NCBI RefSeq assembly: GCF_030719295.1
Contig: NZ_CP120997.1
Location: 372,001-436,000, forward strand
DNA: 64,000 nucleotides
Direction of reading: 5' to 3'
Source of the DNA: Streptomyces sp. Mut1
GTDB lineage: Bacteria; Actinomycetota; Actinomycetes; Streptomycetales; Streptomycetaceae
Shown here: positions 25,985-38,764 of the stretch, piece by piece
Layout: every line of letters starts with the position of its first letter
Numbering within the stretch: position 1 is the first letter of the stretch
The notes under the pieces: generated by a model
The model's database searches: none
What the model saw: only the letters and a program-made list of their open reading frames with translations
Told to the model about the DNA's origin: nothing
Position numbers and translations under genes: made by a program

Positions 25985-28900
25985 CGAGGTGGCCGGCAAT
26001 CGCTTCGGGGGTTCGCAGGGTCAGCAGGTCGCGGATGGTGATCACTGGACCGTACTCCCGTCTCAGCAGCCCGGTCAGCCGGACCGCCAGCATGGAGTGA
26101 CCGCCGAGGGACACGAAGTCGCTGACCGCGCTCACCTCGTCGTCGTCCAGGTCCAGCGCCTCGGCGAAGAACTCGCACACCGTGATCTCCGTGCCGGTCT
26201 CCGGTGCGCGCTCCCCCGCCCCGGTCAGCACGCCCAGGGGCTTGGGCTCGGGCAGCGCCCTGGTGTCGGCCTTGCCGTTGACGGTCAGCGGGATGCTGTC
26301 GACCTCGGCGTAGTGCGAGGGGCGCAGGAAGTCGGGGAGCGCGGCGCCCACTTCGGCGGCGACGGCGGCCAGGCCGGCACCGTCCAGCACGAGGTAGGCG
26401 GCCAGCCGGTACGCCCCGTCGGCCTGGGGGTCGCGCTGGGCGACCGCGGCGGCGAACCGTACCGCCGGGTGCGCGGCGAACGCGGCCTCGACCTCGCCGG
26501 GTTCGACCCGGTGGCCGCGGATCTTGACCTGCTGGTCGGTGCGGCCCAGGTACGCCAGATCCCCGTCCGGCCGCCGCACCACCAGGTCCCCGGTCCGGTA
26601 CATCCGCTCGCCGGGCGCACCGAAGGGGCAGGCGACGAACCGGTGGGAGGTCTGGGCGGGCTGCCCGAGGTATCCGCGGGCGATGCCGATGCCCGAGACG
26701 TACAGCTCGCCGGGGACGTTGTCGGGCAGCGGGCGCAGCCACGGGTCCAGGACGTACACATCGGTGTTGTCGATGGCCACGCCCACGACCGGGTCCTGGC
26801 ACTCGAAGGTGCCGACGCCGAGTGTGTTGATGGTGTACTCGGTGGGCCCGTAGAGGTTGTAGCCGGCCGTCCCCTCCGTCTCCGCGAGCCGCCGCCACAG
26901 CCCCGGGGTGACGGCCTCACCGCCCAGCAGCACCAGGGCCGGGCGCCGCTCCGGGCTGTCGAGCAGCCCCTCCGCCACCAGTTGCTGGGCGTAGGTCGGG
27001 GTGACGTTGACGACGTCGATGCCGTGCGCGAGGCAGTACGCGACCAGCCGGGGCGCGTCGCGGCGCAGTTCCTCGTCACAGATGTGCACCTCGTGGCCGT
27101 CGGCCAGCCACAGCAGTTCCTCCCACGACATGTCGAACGCGAAGGACACGGTGTGCGCGATCCGGAAGGTGCGGTGGCCGTGCTCCGCGAGGACCGGTTC
27201 GAAGATCCGCCGCTGGTGGTTGACGAGCATGTTGGTGAGCCCGGCGTACTCGGTCACGACGCCCTTGGGCCGCCCGGTCGAGCCAGAGGTGTAGATCGTG
27301 TACGCGGGGTGCCGCAGGCGGCCGGGGTCGTCGGGCGCGAACGTGGTGTACGGCCCGGCGGCCGGCAACGGGCGGTCCAGCTCGATCAGTTCACCGGTCA
27401 GCCGGGGCGCGACGGCGCTCACGGTGAGGATCACCTCGGGCCGGGCGTCCGCGACGATGGCCCCGATCCGTTCGTCGGGATGGTCCAGCTCCAGCGGCAC
27501 GTAGGCGGCCCCGGTGCGCAGCACGGCGAACAGCGCCACGATCGAGTCGAGGGAGCGGGGGACGGCGAGGCCCACGGACCTCTCCGGTCCGATGCCGCGC
27601 CCGGCGAGCACCCCGGCCACCGCGCGGCTGCGGTCGCGCAGTTCACCGAAGGTCAGGGCCGAGCCGTCGGCGACGAGGGCGACGCGCTCGGGATGGCGGT
27701 CCGCGGCCCGGTCGAAACGGTCGACGACGGTGTCCGTGCCGATATCCGTGCGGGCGGCGGGTGCGGGTGCCGGTTCGAGGCCGGGCAGGGCGCCCAGCGG
27801 TCCCGTGGCCCCGGCCAGGTCCCGCAGCACCCGCAGGTAGCCGTCGAGGAGGCGGCGGGCGCCGGCGGGGTCGTCGTCGCGGTGTTCCAGCTTGACGGTG
27901 AGCCGCTCGCCGGGCGTGACGACCCAGGTGAACGGGTAGTGCGTCGAGTCGTCGGCCGCGACCGATGTGATGCCGTGGGTGGCGTTCATCTCGGCGAGTG
28001 CGTCCAGGTCCAGGAAGTTCTGGAGCACGAAGAGATTGTCGAACAGGGTGTCGTGGCCGGCGGCCCGCTGGATCTCGCCGAGCCCGAGATGCTCGTGGTC
28101 CATCGCCTCGACCCGGGCGGTCTGGACGGCCGCGAGGTACTCCGCGGCGGTGTCGTGCGGCCGGGCGCGGGTCCACATGGGCACGGTGTTGAGGAGCACG
28201 CCGACGATGCCGGCGAGGCCCTCGCCCTCGCGTCCGGAGACGGTCACGCCGAACACGGCGTCGCCGCGGCCGGTGTGGGCGCCGAGCAGCAGGCCGAACG
28301 CCCCGGTGAGCACGGTGTTCAGCGTGACGCCGTGCACCCGCGCGGCTTCCCGTAGCCGCTCGGACTCTTCGGCGGACAGGGTGTGCACGAGCGCGTGCGG
28401 CAGGGCGTCGGTCTGCGCGGGCCGGGGTCCGGCGAGCAGCGTCGGGCCGGTGAGGCCGCTCAGGTGCTCCGCCCAGAAGCGTTCCGACGCGGCGGGGTCC
28501 CTGGCCGCGAGGGTGCGGGCGTAGTCCTCGAAGCCGGGCGTGCGCGGCGTCGGGTCGTCCGGTCGCTCCCCCGCCACGACGGCCCGGTAGGCGTCGAAGA
28601 GGTCCCGCAGGAGGATCTCGCGGGACCAGCCGTCCCACAGCAACAGGTGGTAGCTGAGCAGCAGGCCGTCGCGGTCGCCGGGCAGCCGCACGACGGTCAG
28701 CCGGATCAGCGGCGGCTCGCCGGGGTCGAAGCCGGTGTCGCGGTCCCGGGCGCGCAGCGCGTCGGCCTCGGCGTCCGTGGCCAGGTGGACGGTGCGGACA
28801 CCGACCCGGGTGCCGGCCTTCAGGATCTGGACCGGGTTGCCGTCGTCGTCGGTGGTGAACCCGGCCCCGGCGACGGGGTGCCGGGCGATGACGTACGCCA

Positions 28901-31900
28901 TGGCCTCGGCGAGTGCGTCGGTGTCGAGGCGCCGGTCGAAGGTGAAGTAGCTCTGCGCGACGTAGTGCCCGGCGGTGCCGGCCAGCTGGGCCTGGAAGTA
29001 CAGGCCGCGCTGGAGAGGGGTGACCGGGGCCGTGCGCTCGGCGGTCGCGGCGGTGTCCGCGATGTGTTCGAGCGCGGCCCGCCAGTGCCCGGTGAGGGCG
29101 TCGGGGATGCCGTCGGCGAGGGTGAACGCGGCGTGCAGGCTGCCGGTGGCCGCGTCGGTCCAGGCGTTGACCTCGACGGCGTACGGGCTGTCGCCCTCGC
29201 CGCCGGTGAGGTGCGGGACGTCGGACTCGCCGCCCCTGCCGAGGTAGTTGAAGAGGACCTGTGGGTGGGCGGTGAGTAGGGGGGCCGTCTGCGGGTTGAG
29301 GTACCTGAGCCAACCGTAGGCGACGTGCCCGGATTCGTCGGGCCGGCGCTCGGTGACCTCCCGGGCGGCCGCGACGGGGTCGGTGTGGGCGGTGAGCCGT
29401 ACGGGGGCGATGGAGGTGAACCAGCCGACCGTGCGGGTGTAGTCGTGGTGTTCCAGGGCCGGCACCCGGCCGTGCCGCTCCAGGTCGATCGCGAGATCGG
29501 TGGGCACGGGCTGGACGCGGGTCAGCGCGGTGCGCAGGGCGCCGCACAGCAGCTCGGTGAGGCCGATGCCGAGCGCGGCGGGTGCGGTGCGCGTCACCCG
29601 GTCGCTCACCTCGGGGGCCAGGACGACGGTGGTCCCGCGCAGCTTCCCCGGTGCGGGCCCGGGCAGCGGCGCGGGCGCTTCGAGCACCGTGATCCAGTCG
29701 CCCAGGCTCCCGGTCGTGCGGGCGGCCCGGGCGGTGAGCGCGTCGGCGTACTCGGCGTAGGGGGTGGTTCCGGGTGCGAGGGGTTCCCCGCGCAGGGCGG
29801 TGGCCAGGTCGTCGAGGACGATCAGCCAGGACACGGCGTCGACCGCGAGGTGGTGCGCGGTGACCACGAGGGTGCGGGTGGCCGGCAGCCAGGTGAACGC
29901 GACGACGACGCCGGACTCGGGGTCCAGGCGCCCGGCCGCCCCTTCGGCGGCGGCCGTGGGGTCGTCGCTGTCCGACGGTGTGACGGTGACCTCGTGGAAG
30001 GGTTCGGTGCGCGGGGTCCAGACGCCGTGGGTGGTGTCCAGCCACAGCCGCAGGGCGGGGTGTGCGGCCACGAGGGCGTTCGCGGCGCGTTCGACGTCGG
30101 AGAGGGTGGTGCCCTCGGCCGTCACCAGAACCCTGGCCTGGGCGAACCGGGCGAGCGAGCCGCCCAGTTCACGCCGGCGCAGCATGATGGGCGTCGGCGC
30201 GAACGGGCCGTCCTCGCGGCGTTCCCGCTGCGGTGCGGCGGTCCGGGGCGCACGCGAGCGCAGCTCCTCGGCGATGGCGCGCGGGGTCTTGAACAGGAAC
30301 ACGTCCCGGGGCGCGATGGCCAGACCGGATGCCCTGGCCCGGTTGATCACGGTGATCGCGACGATGCTGTCGCCGCCGGCCATGAAGAAGTCGGTGTCCT
30401 CGTCCACGGCGGTGCCCGGCAGCGCCTCGGCGAAGATCGCGGTCAGCCGGGCCCGCGCGGACCCGTCCGCCGCCACCGGAGCCTCGTCCTGACGTGCGGC
30501 GGCGTGCGCCGCCAGCGCCTTGCGGTCCAGTTTGCCGTTGACCGTGAGGGGCAGTGCGCCGACCGTCAGCACCTGGCCGGGCACCATGTGCGCGGGCAGC
30601 TTCTCGCGGAGCAGCGCGGCGAGGCCGGTGGGGGCCCGGCCCACGACGTGTGCGACGAGGTGGTCACCGCCGTCGGCCGGGGTGACGGCCACGTCGACCA
30701 CACCGTCGAGCTCTCTGACCGCCGCCTCGACCTCGCCGAGTTCGATGCGGAAGCCCTTGAGCTGCACCTGGTCGTCGGCGCGCCCGGCGAACTCCAGCTC
30801 CCCGTCGAGGGTGCGGCGGGCGAGGTCGCCCGTGTGGTACATCCGGGAGCCGTCGTTCGCGAAGGGGTCGGCGACGAACCGTGCGGCGGTGAGACCGGGC
30901 CGGCCCAGGTAGCCGAGGGACACCTGCTCGCCGGCCACGTAGATGGCGCCGACCCGTCCCGGCGGCACCGGCCGGAGCCGGTCGTCCAGCAGGTAGGTGG
31001 TCAGGCCGGGGACCGGGCCGCCGATCGGGCTGACGTCGGCGGTGAGGTCCTCGTCGGTGAGCACCCGGTGGGTGACGTGGACGGTGGTCTCGGTGATGCC
31101 GTACATGTTGACCAGTTCGGGCGACCCGGTGCCGTACCGCTCCACCCAGCCGCGCAGCCGCGCGGGGTCGAGGGCCTCGCCGCCGAAGATGATCCGGCGC
31201 AGCGCGGTGGCGCGCTGCCCGGCGTGCCGGTCGGCCTCGATGAACTGGTAGAAGGCCGAAGGGGTCTGGTTGAGCACGGTCACCCCGCGCTCGCGCACCA
31301 GCCGGTGGAAGTCCACCGGGGAGCGGGTCAGCCCGTAGTCCGGCACCAGCAGCTCGCCGCCGTGCACCAGTGCGCCCCACAGCTCCCAGACGGCGAAGTC
31401 GAAGGAGTACGAGTGGAACTGCACCCACACGTCGTCGGGTCCGAACCCCATGGCGGGCCGGGTGTTGGCCAGCAGCGCCACCACACCCGAGTGCGGGACG
31501 ACGACACCCTTGGGCCGGCCGGTCGATCCGGAGGTGTAGATGACGTACGCGGGATCGTGCGGGTCGGGCCCCGCAGGTTTGGCGGGCGGCTCGCCCGTCG
31601 GTGCCGGCTCGTCGCCGAGCACGAGGACCCGGGCCGGTATGCCTGCCCGGTCCAGCAGGGCGGTGAAGCGTTCCCGCTCGCCGGGCAGGACCAGGAGGGC
31701 CTGCGGGGCGGCGTCGGTGAGGATGTACTCCAGCCGTTCGTCCGGGTGGGCGAGGTCCAGCGGTACGTAGGCCCCGCCGGCCGAGACGACGGCGACGAGG
31801 GCGGTGACCTGCTCCAGGGAACGCGGGACGGCGACGGCGACACGGCGGCCGGGACCGATGCCGGCCGCCCGCAGGGCCGCGGCCAGCCGGTCCTTCGCGG

Positions 31901-34900
31901 TGGCCAGTTCGCCGTACGTCAGGGAGGCGGCGGCGCCGTCCAGGGCGCAGCGGGTGACGGCGACGGCCGCCGGGTCGCGGTGGGCGGCGGCGTCGAACAG
32001 GGCGCCCAGGGTGGCCTGTCCGAACGGCGCGGGGTGCGCGGTGTCCTCGGCGGTCAGCTCATCGGCCGGGGTGCCGGGCCGGGTGAGGAGGCCGGTGAGG
32101 GCGCGGGTGAACGTGTCCAGGATCCGCCGGGCGCTCGTCTCCCGAAGGAGCGCCCCGTCGTGGATCAGGTTGAAGCGGGGCCGGCCGTCCGGTGTGCGCT
32201 CCACGACCAGCGTCAGCGGGTAGTGCGGGGCTCCCTCGTTGACGATGCCGGTGATGACCAGCTCGTCGCCGGGCTTGCGCAGGCCCGCCACATCCGTCGC
32301 GACGTCGAAGACCACCAGGGTGTCGAAGCGGGCGCCGGGGCCCGCCTGCTTGCCGATCCTCGCCAGTGAGACGTGCTGGTGCGCCAGCACCGCGCTCTGG
32401 TGTTCCCGGACGGAGGCGAGCAGCTCACCGGCTGTGCTGGTGGCTCCCCAACGGGCGCGTACCGGAATGGTGTTGATGAACAGGCCCACCATGTCGGCGA
32501 TGCCGGGCACATCGGCGTCGCGGCCGGACACGGTGGAGCCGAACACGACGTCCCTGCCGTGCAGCAGCCCGCCCAGCGTCACCGCCCAGGCGCTGTGCAC
32601 GGCCGCGCTGAGCGGCACACCGGCCCGACGCGCGGCCGCGTCGATGTCGTACGCGGGCTCGACGGCGATGTCGGCGAAGCGGTCGGACGGGGTGTGCCCC
32701 TCGGCGACCAGTGAGGGTCCTGGCAGACCGGCGAGCTGCTCGCCCCAGACCCGGTCGCTCTCCGCGTCGTCGCGTGCGGCGAGCAGGCGTACGTAGTCGG
32801 GGAAGCCGCCCGCCCGGTACGCGGCCCCGGGCCGGTGGTACTCGGCCAGCAGGGCGCGGAGCATCGGCGGCACGGACCAGCCGTCGGCGAGGATGTGGTG
32901 CACGGTCTGCACCAGCACGGTACGGCCGGGGCCGCCGCGCACGAGCGTGTACCGCATGAGCGGTCCGGCGGCCAGGTCGAATCCGGCGCGGCGGTCCCGT
33001 TCGGCGAGGTCGCGCAGTTCGTCGTCGGTGATGCCGGGCCGGTCCAGGACGGTGAAGGGCGCCTCGGCGCCGTTCCGCAGGACGGAGACGACCCGGCCGT
33101 CGGCGAGGGCCACGAACCGGGCGGACAGATTGGGGTACAGCGTGAGCAGCCGGGTGGCGGCCGCCTTCAGCCGCCCGGTGTCCACCTCGCCGTCCAGGGT
33201 GAGGAGTTGCTGCTCGACGTAGCTGCCCGCCGAGTCGTCGTCGAAGACCGAGTGGAAGTACAGGCCCTCCTGCAACGGGGTCAGCGGCAGGATGTCCCGC
33301 AGCCCGGGTCCGTCCAGGGCGTCCACGTCGGCCTGGGTGAGCGGGACGGGGGCGAAGTCGCTGGGCGAGTGCCCGCCCCCGTCGAGCGCGGCGAGAGCGG
33401 TCAGGGCGTCCTGGAAGTAGCCGCCGAGGGTGTCGATGTCCTCGTCGGTGAACATGCCGTCGGGCCAGGAGACGGTGGTGACGAGGTGGTGCGGGCCGTC
33501 CGTGCCGGGTTCGGCGATCGCGTTGAACTCCAGGGCCCGGGGCAGCCGCATACCCGGGTCGCGCTTCTCGCCCAGCCGGCCGGTGGTGCCGGCGAGCTGC
33601 CAGTGGCCGCCGGTGCCCGCGTCGAACCGGCCCAGGTAGTTGAACAGCACCTGGGGTGCGGGCGCGGGTCGCAGGGTGCCGTGCAGGTGGCGCAGGACGC
33701 CGTAGGACAGGCCGTTGCCCGGGACCCGGGCGAGGTCCTCCTTCACCGCCTTGAGCGCGGCGGCCAGGCCCGCGGGGGTGGTGAGGTCCGCTGCCGGGCC
33801 GGGGTCGACGGTGACCGGGAAGAGGGTGGTGAACCAGCCCACGGTCCGCGACAGGTCGGGCTCGAATCCCGCGGCGTCCGCGACCGCCTGCCCCTCGCGG
33901 CCGTGTCCTTCGAGTTCGATGTGGGCGTACGTCTGGTCCTGCCCGAGGTCGCGCCGCCACCGGGCGAGGGCGACCGCGAGCGCGGTGAGCAGGACGTCGT
34001 TGACGCCCGCGTGGAACTTCGCGGGGATCTCGCCGAGCAGGGCGGCGGTGGTGCCGGGGCCGGCCGTGAAGGTCCGCGCGCGTTCCCGGGCGACGGTGTC
34101 GTCCCCGGTCAGGGGGCGGCGGCCCAGGGGCAGGTCGGGGCCCGGCAGGGGCCTCAGGTAGTGGTCCCGGTCGGCGTCGAAGGTGTCGCGGCCGAGCAGT
34201 TCGGCCCATCGGCGCAGCGATGTTCCCTCGCGGGTCAGGTGGACCGGTGTGCCCGAGGTGAACTGCTGCCAGGCGGTGGCGAGGTCGTCCATCAGGACGC
34301 GCCAGGAGACGCCGTCGACGACGAGGTGGTGGGCGACGACGGCCAGTTGCCGTGCCTCGCGGCGCCAAACGGCGCGCAGCATCACACCGTTGTCCGGGTC
34401 GAGCCCGGCGGTGGCGAGGGCGATACAGGCGTCGAGCGGTTCCTCGCTCGCCTGCCAGGCGGCGACGGCACCGTCCGCCTCGGGTATGTGGAAGCCCCAG
34501 TGCTCGCCCCGCACCAGTCGGGCGCGCAGCATCTCGTGCCGGCGGAGCACCGCGGTGAGGACCTCGTCCAGTGCGTCGTCGGTCAGCTCCGCCGGGGTGT
34601 TCAGCACCACGGACTGCACGAATCCGTCGATCGCGTCCGTGGCCTCGCCGAGCCACCGCACGATGGGTGTTCCGGGGACGGGTCCGGTCGCCTCGTCGTC
34701 GTCCCGGGCGGTGGAGACGTCCTCGCGGCTCGCGGCCGCCGCCAGTTCACCGAGGACGCTGTGGGTGAAGATCTGGCGTGCCGTGACATGGAGACCGGCC
34801 TTGCGCAGGGCGCTCAGCAGGGATATCGCCAGAATGCTGTCGCCGCCGAGCCGGAAGAAGTCCTGGTCGACGCCGACCGTGTCCAGCCGCAGCACCTCCG

Positions 34901-36872
34901 CCACCGCCGCGCACACGGCGCGTTCCTCGTCGGTGACGGGCGCGGTGACCGGCCCGGTGGTGAGCACCGGTTCGGGCAGCGCGGCCCGGTCGGTCTTGCC
35001 GTTCGCGGTGAGCGGGAAGGCGTCCAGCACGACGGTGTGGGCGGGCACCATGTACTCCACCATGTGCGCCTCGGCCCACGTCCTGACCTCGTCCGGCGTC
35101 AGCGCCTCGCTGCCGGCGGCGGGGATCACGTACGCCACCAGGTAGGTGCCTCCCGCCGTGTTCTTCCGGGCGACGACGCAGGTGTTCCGGACCCGTGGGT
35201 GCTCGGCGAGCGATGCCTCCACGTCCTCGATCTCCAGCCGCATGCCGCGGATCTTGACCTGGTTGTCGGCGCGGCCGAGGAAGTCCAGTGAGCCGTCCGG
35301 GGTGAAACGGGCGAGGTCGCCGGTCCGGTAGAGCCGGGAGCCGTCCCGGGCGAAGGGGTCGGCCACGAACCGGGACGCGGTCAGCCCGGGGGCGTTGACG
35401 TAGCCGCGGCCCAGGAGCAGTCCGCCCGCGTACAGTTCGCCGCCGACCCCGGTGGGCACCGGACGCAGTTCACCGTCCAGTACGTAGAGCCGGGTGTTGG
35501 GGTTGGCCCTGCCGATGGAGGTCGACAGGCGCTCCGCCTCGCCCCGGTAGACGATGTGGGAGACCCCGATCGTCGTCTCGGCGGGGCCGTAGCCGTGGTA
35601 CAGGGGGATGTCGAGGCGGGTGCGGAAGCGCTCGTACAGCTCGGGGGTCAGTACCTCGCCGCCGCACCAGACGTGCCGCAGGCTGTCCAGCCGTCCCGAT
35701 TCGCCGGTCATCTCCAGCAGTACGTCGAGCATGGAGGAGACCAGGTAGGTGAAGGTGACCCGGTGTTCGGCGATGACGCTCAGCAGGTGGTGCGGGTCGC
35801 GCTCGCCGCCCGGCCGCAGGACCACCAGCCGGGCGCCGGTCACCAGCGGCAGGAAGATCTCGTTGACGGAGATGTCGAAGGACAGCGGCGCCTTGAACAG
35901 GGACGCGTCGTCGTGGCCGAAGCCGAGGATCTCGTGGGCCTGCCACAACAGCCTTTCGCTGATGGACTCGTGACGGATCATCGCGCCCTTGGGACGCCCG
36001 GTCGAGCCGGAGGTGAAGATCACGTAGGCGAGGGCGGCTCCGGGGACGGCGACGTCCGGCGCCTCGGCGGGGTGAGCGGCGAAGGCCCAGGCGCCGAGGT
36101 CGACGGCCACGGCTTCCGGCTCGTCCGGGGCGCGCTCGCCCGAGCTGTTGAGCTGGAGGACGATCCGGGCGTCCTCGGCGACGGCGGCCCGCCTCTCCGC
36201 GGGCCACAGCGGGTCGAGCGGTACGAACGCGCAGCCCGCCCGGAGCACTCCGAGCAGGGCGATGACCATGTCGGCTGACCGGCCGAGCGAGATGCCGACG
36301 ACCTGTTCGGCGGTGAGCCCGCGCGCGACGAGGTCGTGGGCCAGCTGGCCCGACAGCTCATCGGCTTGACGGTAGGTCAGGGTCCGGTGCCGGTCCACGA
36401 TCGCTACGGCGTCCGGTCGGGTCCGCGCCTGCTCGCGGAAGAGTTCCATGACCGTGGGGCGGTCCCGGTCCGCTTCGGTGTCGTTCCAGCGGGCCAGGTC
36501 CGCGATCCGGGCGGCGGCGCCGGACGGGGCGATGGTGCCCAGCGGCCGGTCGGGGAAGTCGGCGAGGTCGTCCAGGGCGAGCTGCGCGGCGGCCCGGTCC
36601 ACGCCCTCGGGGAGCGTGATGCTCCGGCCGTCCGCGCAGGCCTCCCAGCCGGCGGGTGCCGAGCCGCCGTTGTCGGCCCGGGCCAGCACATCGGCGAAGA
36701 GCGTGGCGGGGGTCAGCCCGATCCCCTCCGGGCTCCGGCCGGTCGCCCAGTACGCCAGCCCGATGGCGCAGGCTTCGGCGAGGGTCCGGTCGTCGCGGTC
36801 CCCGGTCCGCCGCCGCAGGGCTGCCAGACCCTGGGGGGAGAGCCGCACGAGGTGATCGCTCGGTTCCGACAT
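25971..36872 (-). CDS. cchH: Coelichelin-type nonribosomal peptide synthetase (CchH)
   Basis: A 3633-aa synthetase in the order A-T-E-C-A-T-E-C-A-T. The first A is at about 125-640, with T serine S679 (GGDS) and E about 727-1180 ([10 protein letters not shown]). Then C about 1190-1600 (HHILADGW), A about 1615-2120, T S2169 and E about 2224-2600. Then C about 2614-3030 (YHLLLWDGW), A about 3045-3540, T S3593 (GGHS) and end. There is no N-terminal C domain and no thioesterase. Pocket residues read DINYWGGIGK (formyl-hydroxyornithine), DFWNIGMVHK (threonine) and DMENLGLINK (hydroxyornithine), as in coelichelin synthetase. Residues 80-125 look like a leftover C-A linker. The ATG at 36872 has GGAG 6 bases upstream. 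The upstream iron box indicates iron repression. Confidence 0.95.
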   Translation of the reverse strand: MSEPSDHLVRLSPQGLAALRRRTGDRDDRTLAEACAIGLAYWATGRSPEGIGLTPATLFADVLARADNGGSAPAGWEACADGRSITLPEGVDRAAAQLALDDLADFPDRPLGTIAPSGAAARIADLARWNDTEADRDRPTVMELFREQARTRPDAVAIVDRHRTLTYRQADELSGQLAHDLVARGLTAEQVVGISLGRSADMVIALLGVLRAGCAFVPLDPLWPAERRAAVAEDARIVLQLNSSGERAPDEPEAVAVDLGAWAFAAHPAEAPDVAVPGAALAYVIFTSGSTGRPKGAMIRHESISERLLWQAHEILGFGHDDASLFKAPLSFDISVNEIFLPLVTGARLVVLRPGGERDPHHLLSVIAEHRVTFTYLVSSMLDVLLEMTGESGRLDSLRHVWCGGEVLTPELYERFRTRLDIPLYHGYGPAETTIGVSHIVYRGEAERLSTSIGRANPNTRLYVLDGELRPVPTGVGGELYAGGLLLGRGYVNAPGLTASRFVADPFARDGSRLYRTGDLARFTPDGSLDFLGRADNQVKIRGMRLEIEDVEASLAEHPRVRNTCVVARKNTAGGTYLVAYVIPAAGSEALTPDEVRTWAEAHMVEYMVPAHTVVLDAFPLTANGKTDRAALPEPVLTTGPVTAPVTDEERAVCAAVAEVLRLDTVGVDQDFFRLGGDSILAISLLSALRKAGLHVTARQIFTHSVLGELAAAASREDVSTARDDDEATGPVPGTPIVRWLGEATDAIDGFVQSVVLNTPAELTDDALDEVLTAVLRRHEMLRARLVRGEHWGFHIPEADGAVAAWQASEEPLDACIALATAGLDPDNGVMLRAVWRREARQLAVVAHHLVVDGVSWRVLMDDLATAWQQFTSGTPVHLTREGTSLRRWAELLGRDTFDADRDHYLRPLPGPDLPLGRRPLTGDDTVARERARTFTAGPGTTAALLGEIPAKFHAGVNDVLLTALAVALARWRRDLGQDQTYAHIELEGHGREGQAVADAAGFEPDLSRTVGWFTTLFPVTVDPGPAADLTTPAGLAAALKAVKEDLARVPGNGLSYGVLRHLHGTLRPAPAPQVLFNYLGRFDAGTGGHWQLAGTTGRLGEKRDPGMRLPRALEFNAIAEPGTDGPHHLVTTVSWPDGMFTDEDIDTLGGYFQDALTALAALDGGGHSPSDFAPVPLTQADVDALDGPGLRDILPLTPLQEGLYFHSVFDDDSAGSYVEQQLLTLDGEVDTGRLKAAATRLLTLYPNLSARFVALADGRVVSVLRNGAEAPFTVLDRPGITDDELRDLAERDRRAGFDLAAGPLMRYTLVRGGPGRTVLVQTVHHILADGWSVPPMLRALLAEYHRPGAAYRAGGFPDYVRLLAARDDAESDRVWGEQLAGLPGPSLVAEGHTPSDRFADIAVEPAYDIDAAARRAGVPLSAAVHSAWAVTLGGLLHGRDVVFGSTVSGRDADVPGIADMVGLFINTIPVRARWGATSTAGELLASVREHQSAVLAHQHVSLARIGKQAGPGARFDTLVVFDVATDVAGLRKPGDELVITGIVNEGAPHYPLTLVVERTPDGRPRFNLIHDGALLRETSARRILDTFTRALTGLLTRPGTPADELTAEDTAHPAPFGQATLGALFDAAAHRDPAAVAVTRCALDGAAASLTYGELATAKDRLAAALRAAGIGPGRRVAVAVPRSLEQVTALVAVVSAGGAYVPLDLAHPDERLEYILTDAAPQALLVLPGERERFTALLDRAGIPARVLVLGDEPAPTGEPPAKPAGPDPHDPAYVIYTSGSTGRPKGVVVPHSGVVALLANTRPAMGFGPDDVWVQFHSYSFDFAVWELWGALVHGGELLVPDYGLTRSPVDFHRLVRERGVTVLNQTPSAFYQFIEADRHAGQRATALRRIIFGGEALDPARLRGWVERYGTGSPELVNMYGITETTVHVTHRVLTDEDLTADVSPIGGPVPGLTTYLLDDRLRPVPPGRVGAIYVAGEQVSLGYLGRPGLTAARFVADPFANDGSRMYHTGDLARRTLDGELEFAGRADDQVQLKGFRIELGEVEAAVRELDGVVDVAVTPADGGDHLVAHVVGRAPTGLAALLREKLPAHMVPGQVLTVGALPLTVNGKLDRKALAAHAAARQDEAPVAADGSARARLTAIFAEALPGTAVDEDTDFFMAGGDSIVAITVINRARASGLAIAPRDVFLFKTPRAIAEELRSRAPRTAAPQRERREDGPFAPTPIMLRRRELGGSLARFAQARVLVTAEGTTLSDVERAANALVAAHPALRLWLDTTHGVWTPRTEPFHEVTVTPSDSDDPTAAAEGAAGRLDPESGVVVAFTWLPATRTLVVTAHHLAVDAVSWLIVLDDLATALRGEPLAPGTTPYAEYADALTARAARTTGSLGDWITVLEAPAPLPGPAPGKLRGTTVVLAPEVSDRVTRTAPAALGIGLTELLCGALRTALTRVQPVPTDLAIDLERHGRVPALEHHDYTRTVGWFTSIAPVRLTAHTDPVAAAREVTERRPDESGHVAYGWLRYLNPQTAPLLTAHPQVLFNYLGRGGESDVPHLTGGEGDSPYAVEVNAWTDAATGSLHAAFTLADGIPDALTGHWRAALEHIADTAATAERTAPVTPLQRGLYFQAQLAGTAGHYVAQSYFTFDRRLDTDALAEAMAYVIARHPVAGAGFTTDDDGNPVQILKAGTRVGVRTVHLATDAEADALRARDRDTGFDPGEPPLIRLTVVRLPGDRDGLLLSYHLLLWDGWSREILLRDLFDAYRAVVAGERPDDPTPRTPGFEDYARTLAARDPAASERFWAEHLSGLTGPTLLAGPRPAQTDALPHALVHTLSAEESERLREAARVHGVTLNTVLTGAFGLLLGAHTGRGDAVFGVTVSGREGEGLAGIVGVLLNTVPMWTRARPHDTAAEYLAAVQTARVEAMDHEHLGLGEIQRAAGHDTLFDNLFVLQNFLDLDALAEMNATHGITSVAADDSTHYPFTWVVTPGERLTVKLEHRDDDPAGARRLLDGYLRVLRDLAGATGPLGALPGLEPAPAPAARTDIGTDTVVDRFDRAADRHPERVALVADGSALTFGELRDRSRAVAGVLAGRGIGPERSVGLAVPRSLDSIVALFAVLRTGAAYVPLELDHPDERIGAIVADARPEVILTVSAVAPRLTGELIELDRPLPAAGPYTTFAPDDPGRLRHPAYTIYTSGSTGRPKGVVTEYAGLTNMLVNHQRRIFEPVLAEHGHRTFRIAHTVSFAFDMSWEELLWLADGHEVHICDEELRRDAPRLVAYCLAHGIDVVNVTPTYAQQLVAEGLLDSPERRPALVLLGGEAVTPGLWRRLAETEGTAGYNLYGPTEYTINTLGVGTFECQDPVVGVAIDNTDVYVLDPWLRPLPDNVPGELYVSGIGIARGYLGQPAQTSHRFVACPFGAPGERMYRTGDLVVRRPDGDLAYLGRTDQQVKIRGHRVEPGEVEAAFAAHPAVRFAAAVAQRDPQADGAYRLAAYLVLDGAGLAAVAAEVGAALPDFLRPSHYAEVDSIPLTVNGKADTRALPEPKPLGVLTGAGERAPETGTEITVCEFFAEALDLDDDEVSAVSDFVSLGGHSMLAVRLTGLLRREYGPVITIRDLLTLRTPEAIAGHLDEHS

Positions 36873-36900
36873 CGAGGACTCCGCTTCTCTTCCGAGGTAT

Positions 36901-36919
36901 TTAGCCGAGCCTAACCTAA
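36901..36919 (-). promoter_or_regulatory. Iron box upstream of cchH
   Basis: On the minus strand it reads TTAGGTTAGGCTCGGCTAA, 17 of 19 to consensus. It lies 28 bases before the cchH start and just after the cchG stop, giving cchH-cchI their own iron-regulated promoter. Confidence 0.9.
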
Positions 36920-36930
36920 CTAAGCGTGCC

Positions 36931-38721
36931 CTAACTGCCTTCTCGCCAAGCCCGCCACAAGCGCGCGTACCGGCCACCCAGAGCGACCAACTCCTGGTGG
37001 GAGCCCTGCTCCACGACGCGGCCCGCGTCCAGGACGGCGATCCGGTCCGCCGCCATCGCCTGGGTCAGCCGGTGCGCCACGAACAGCGTCGTGCGCCCCG
37101 CGCATGCCGCCAGAACGGCGCGTTCCAGCTCCGCGGCGCCCTCGCTGCCGGCCTCGGCCGTGGACTCGTCGAGCACCACCACCGGCGAACGGGCCAGCAC
37201 CAGACGGGCCAGAGCGATCTGGGCCACCTTGGTCACGTCCAGCCGCTCACCGCCCTCGCCGACCGCGGTGCGCAGCCCCTCCGGCAGCCCCTGGACCCAT
37301 TCCCCGGCGCCGGCCGTCCGCAGGGCGGCCAGCAGTTCGGCGTCGCTCGCCTCCGGCGCGGCCAGCCGCAGATCGTCGGCGAGCGGGCCGGAGAACACAT
37401 GGGTCTCCTGCGTCAGAATGCTCACCAGGGCCCGCGCGCCCGCCTCGTCCAGGTCCGCGAGATCGGTCGGCCCGATGCGCACCGAACCCGACTGCGGGGT
37501 GCCGATCCCCGCGATCAGCGCGGCCAGCGTCGACTTGCCGGCGCCCGTCGCCCCCACCAGCGCCAGGGAGCCGCCCGCCGGAATCGTCAGGCTCACGTCG
37601 TACAGGACGGGCTCATCGGTGTCGGGGTAACCGAACGTCAGCCCCCGCACCGTCACGGGATACGGGACATCCTGGGCCGCCGTCACGGAGGCGTCGCCCA
37701 CCAGCCGGTCCTCCGCGTCCTCCCCCAGCACCCCGACCAGGCGGGTCAGGCTCGCGCCCGACTTCTGCGCCTCGTCGAAGGTGAACATGATCGCGCCGAG
37801 CGGGGTGAACAGCCGGTGGAACATCAGCGGTGCCGCCGACACCTCGCCCAGAGTGGCCGCGTCGCCCTCCAGCAGGGCGTACCCCACCAGCAGGATCAGG
37901 ACCAGGCCGATGAACTCGGCGCGGTTCTCCCGGCCGACGAACCGGCCGAAGAACCGGAACACCTCGATACCCAGATCCCGCACCCGCCACGACTCGGCGT
38001 CGACCTTCTCGCGGAACGCGTCCTCCAGGCGGTAGGCCCGGACGGTGTCGATTCCGTTCAGGCCGCTGATCAGCGCCTGGGCGCGGTCGGCCTGGGCCGT
38101 GCGCTGCTTGCGGTAGAGCGGGGCGGAGCGGGGCAGGTACCAGCGCAGCGCCAGCGCGTACGCCGGCAGCGCCCCGGCGCCCGCCAGGCCGAGCCGCCAG
38201 TCCAGGCCGAACATGCCGACGGTGGCGATGGCGACGAGCACACCCGCCGAGAACACGGTGGGGATCGCGCTCCGGATGCCCCGGGAGAGCACGGCGACGT
38301 CGTCGCCCACCCGGGAGAGGACATCGCCGCGGCCGACCTGCTCCAGCCGCGCGCTCGGCATGCCCAGCACCGCCCGGACGGCGCCTTCCCGCAGGGTGGC
38401 CAGCAGGCCGGCGCCCAGTCGTCCGATCAGATAGGTCGAAGCGGCGGTGGCCGCCGCGCCGAGCAGCGCGGCGGCCACCATCAGCGCCCCGACCCTCACC
38501 AGCACCGCACGCGACTCGCCGTCCACGACCCCGTCGACCACCTGGCCGAGCAGCAGCACCGGGAGCACCTGGAGCGCCGCCCCGGCCACGGTGGTGAGGA
38601 GGGTCGCGGCCGTCAGCCACGGCACCGCGCGGCAGTGCGCGGCGAGCCAGCGGGTCGCCTCACCGCCCGTCGCCGTACGCAGGGCCGACGGGGACTCGGT
38701 GCGGGTGCCGGTGGTGCTCAC
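36931..38721 (-). CDS. cchG: ABC exporter half-transporter with degenerate signature motif (CchG)
   Basis: A 596-aa TMD-NBD half exporter. Six membrane helices occupy residues 30-320. In the ATPase domain Walker A ([15 protein letters not shown], about 388), Walker B ([12 protein letters not shown], about 516) and the H-loop (LFVAHRLTQ) are intact. The LSGGQ signature, by contrast, is replaced by [16 protein letters not shown] (about 493). This is the mirror image of CchI, so together they would form a heterodimer with one good and one dead ATP site. It probably exports the desferri-siderophore. The GTG at 38721 has no strong ribosome-binding site. It follows the cchF stop by 43 bases and is likely in the same transcript. 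Confidence 0.88.
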   Translation of the reverse strand: MSTTGTRTESPSALRTATGGEATRWLAAHCRAVPWLTAATLLTTVAGAALQVLPVLLLGQVVDGVVDGESRAVLVRVGALMVAAALLGAAATAASTYLIGRLGAGLLATLREGAVRAVLGMPSARLEQVGRGDVLSRVGDDVAVLSRGIRSAIPTVFSAGVLVAIATVGMFGLDWRLGLAGAGALPAYALALRWYLPRSAPLYRKQRTAQADRAQALISGLNGIDTVRAYRLEDAFREKVDAESWRVRDLGIEVFRFFGRFVGRENRAEFIGLVLILLVGYALLEGDAATLGEVSAAPLMFHRLFTPLGAIMFTFDEAQKSGASLTRLVGVLGEDAEDRLVGDASVTAAQDVPYPVTVRGLTFGYPDTDEPVLYDVSLTIPAGGSLALVGATGAGKSTLAALIAGIGTPQSGSVRIGPTDLADLDEAGARALVSILTQETHVFSGPLADDLRLAAPEASDAELLAALRTAGAGEWVQGLPEGLRTAVGEGGERLDVTKVAQIALARLVLARSPVVVLDESTAEAGSEGAAELERAVLAACAGRTTLFVAHRLTQAMAADRIAVLDAGRVVEQGSHQELVALGGRYARLWRAWREGS

Positions 38722-38764
38722 CCGGACGCCCGGAGGGGCCGGTGGGGGGTGGGGGCGGCTTCGG

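Noticed and set aside
25971..36872. Loss of E-domain activity in CchH module 2 because HHxxxDG reads [10 protein letters not shown]
   Set aside because: The second His and the Asp are present, and a DA variant is common in functional epimerisation domains, so inactivity is not supported.
36873..36977. Longer N-terminus for CchH starting near 36977
   Set aside because: It would include the iron box and part of the cchG 3' end. The ATG at 36872 has a good ribosome-binding site.
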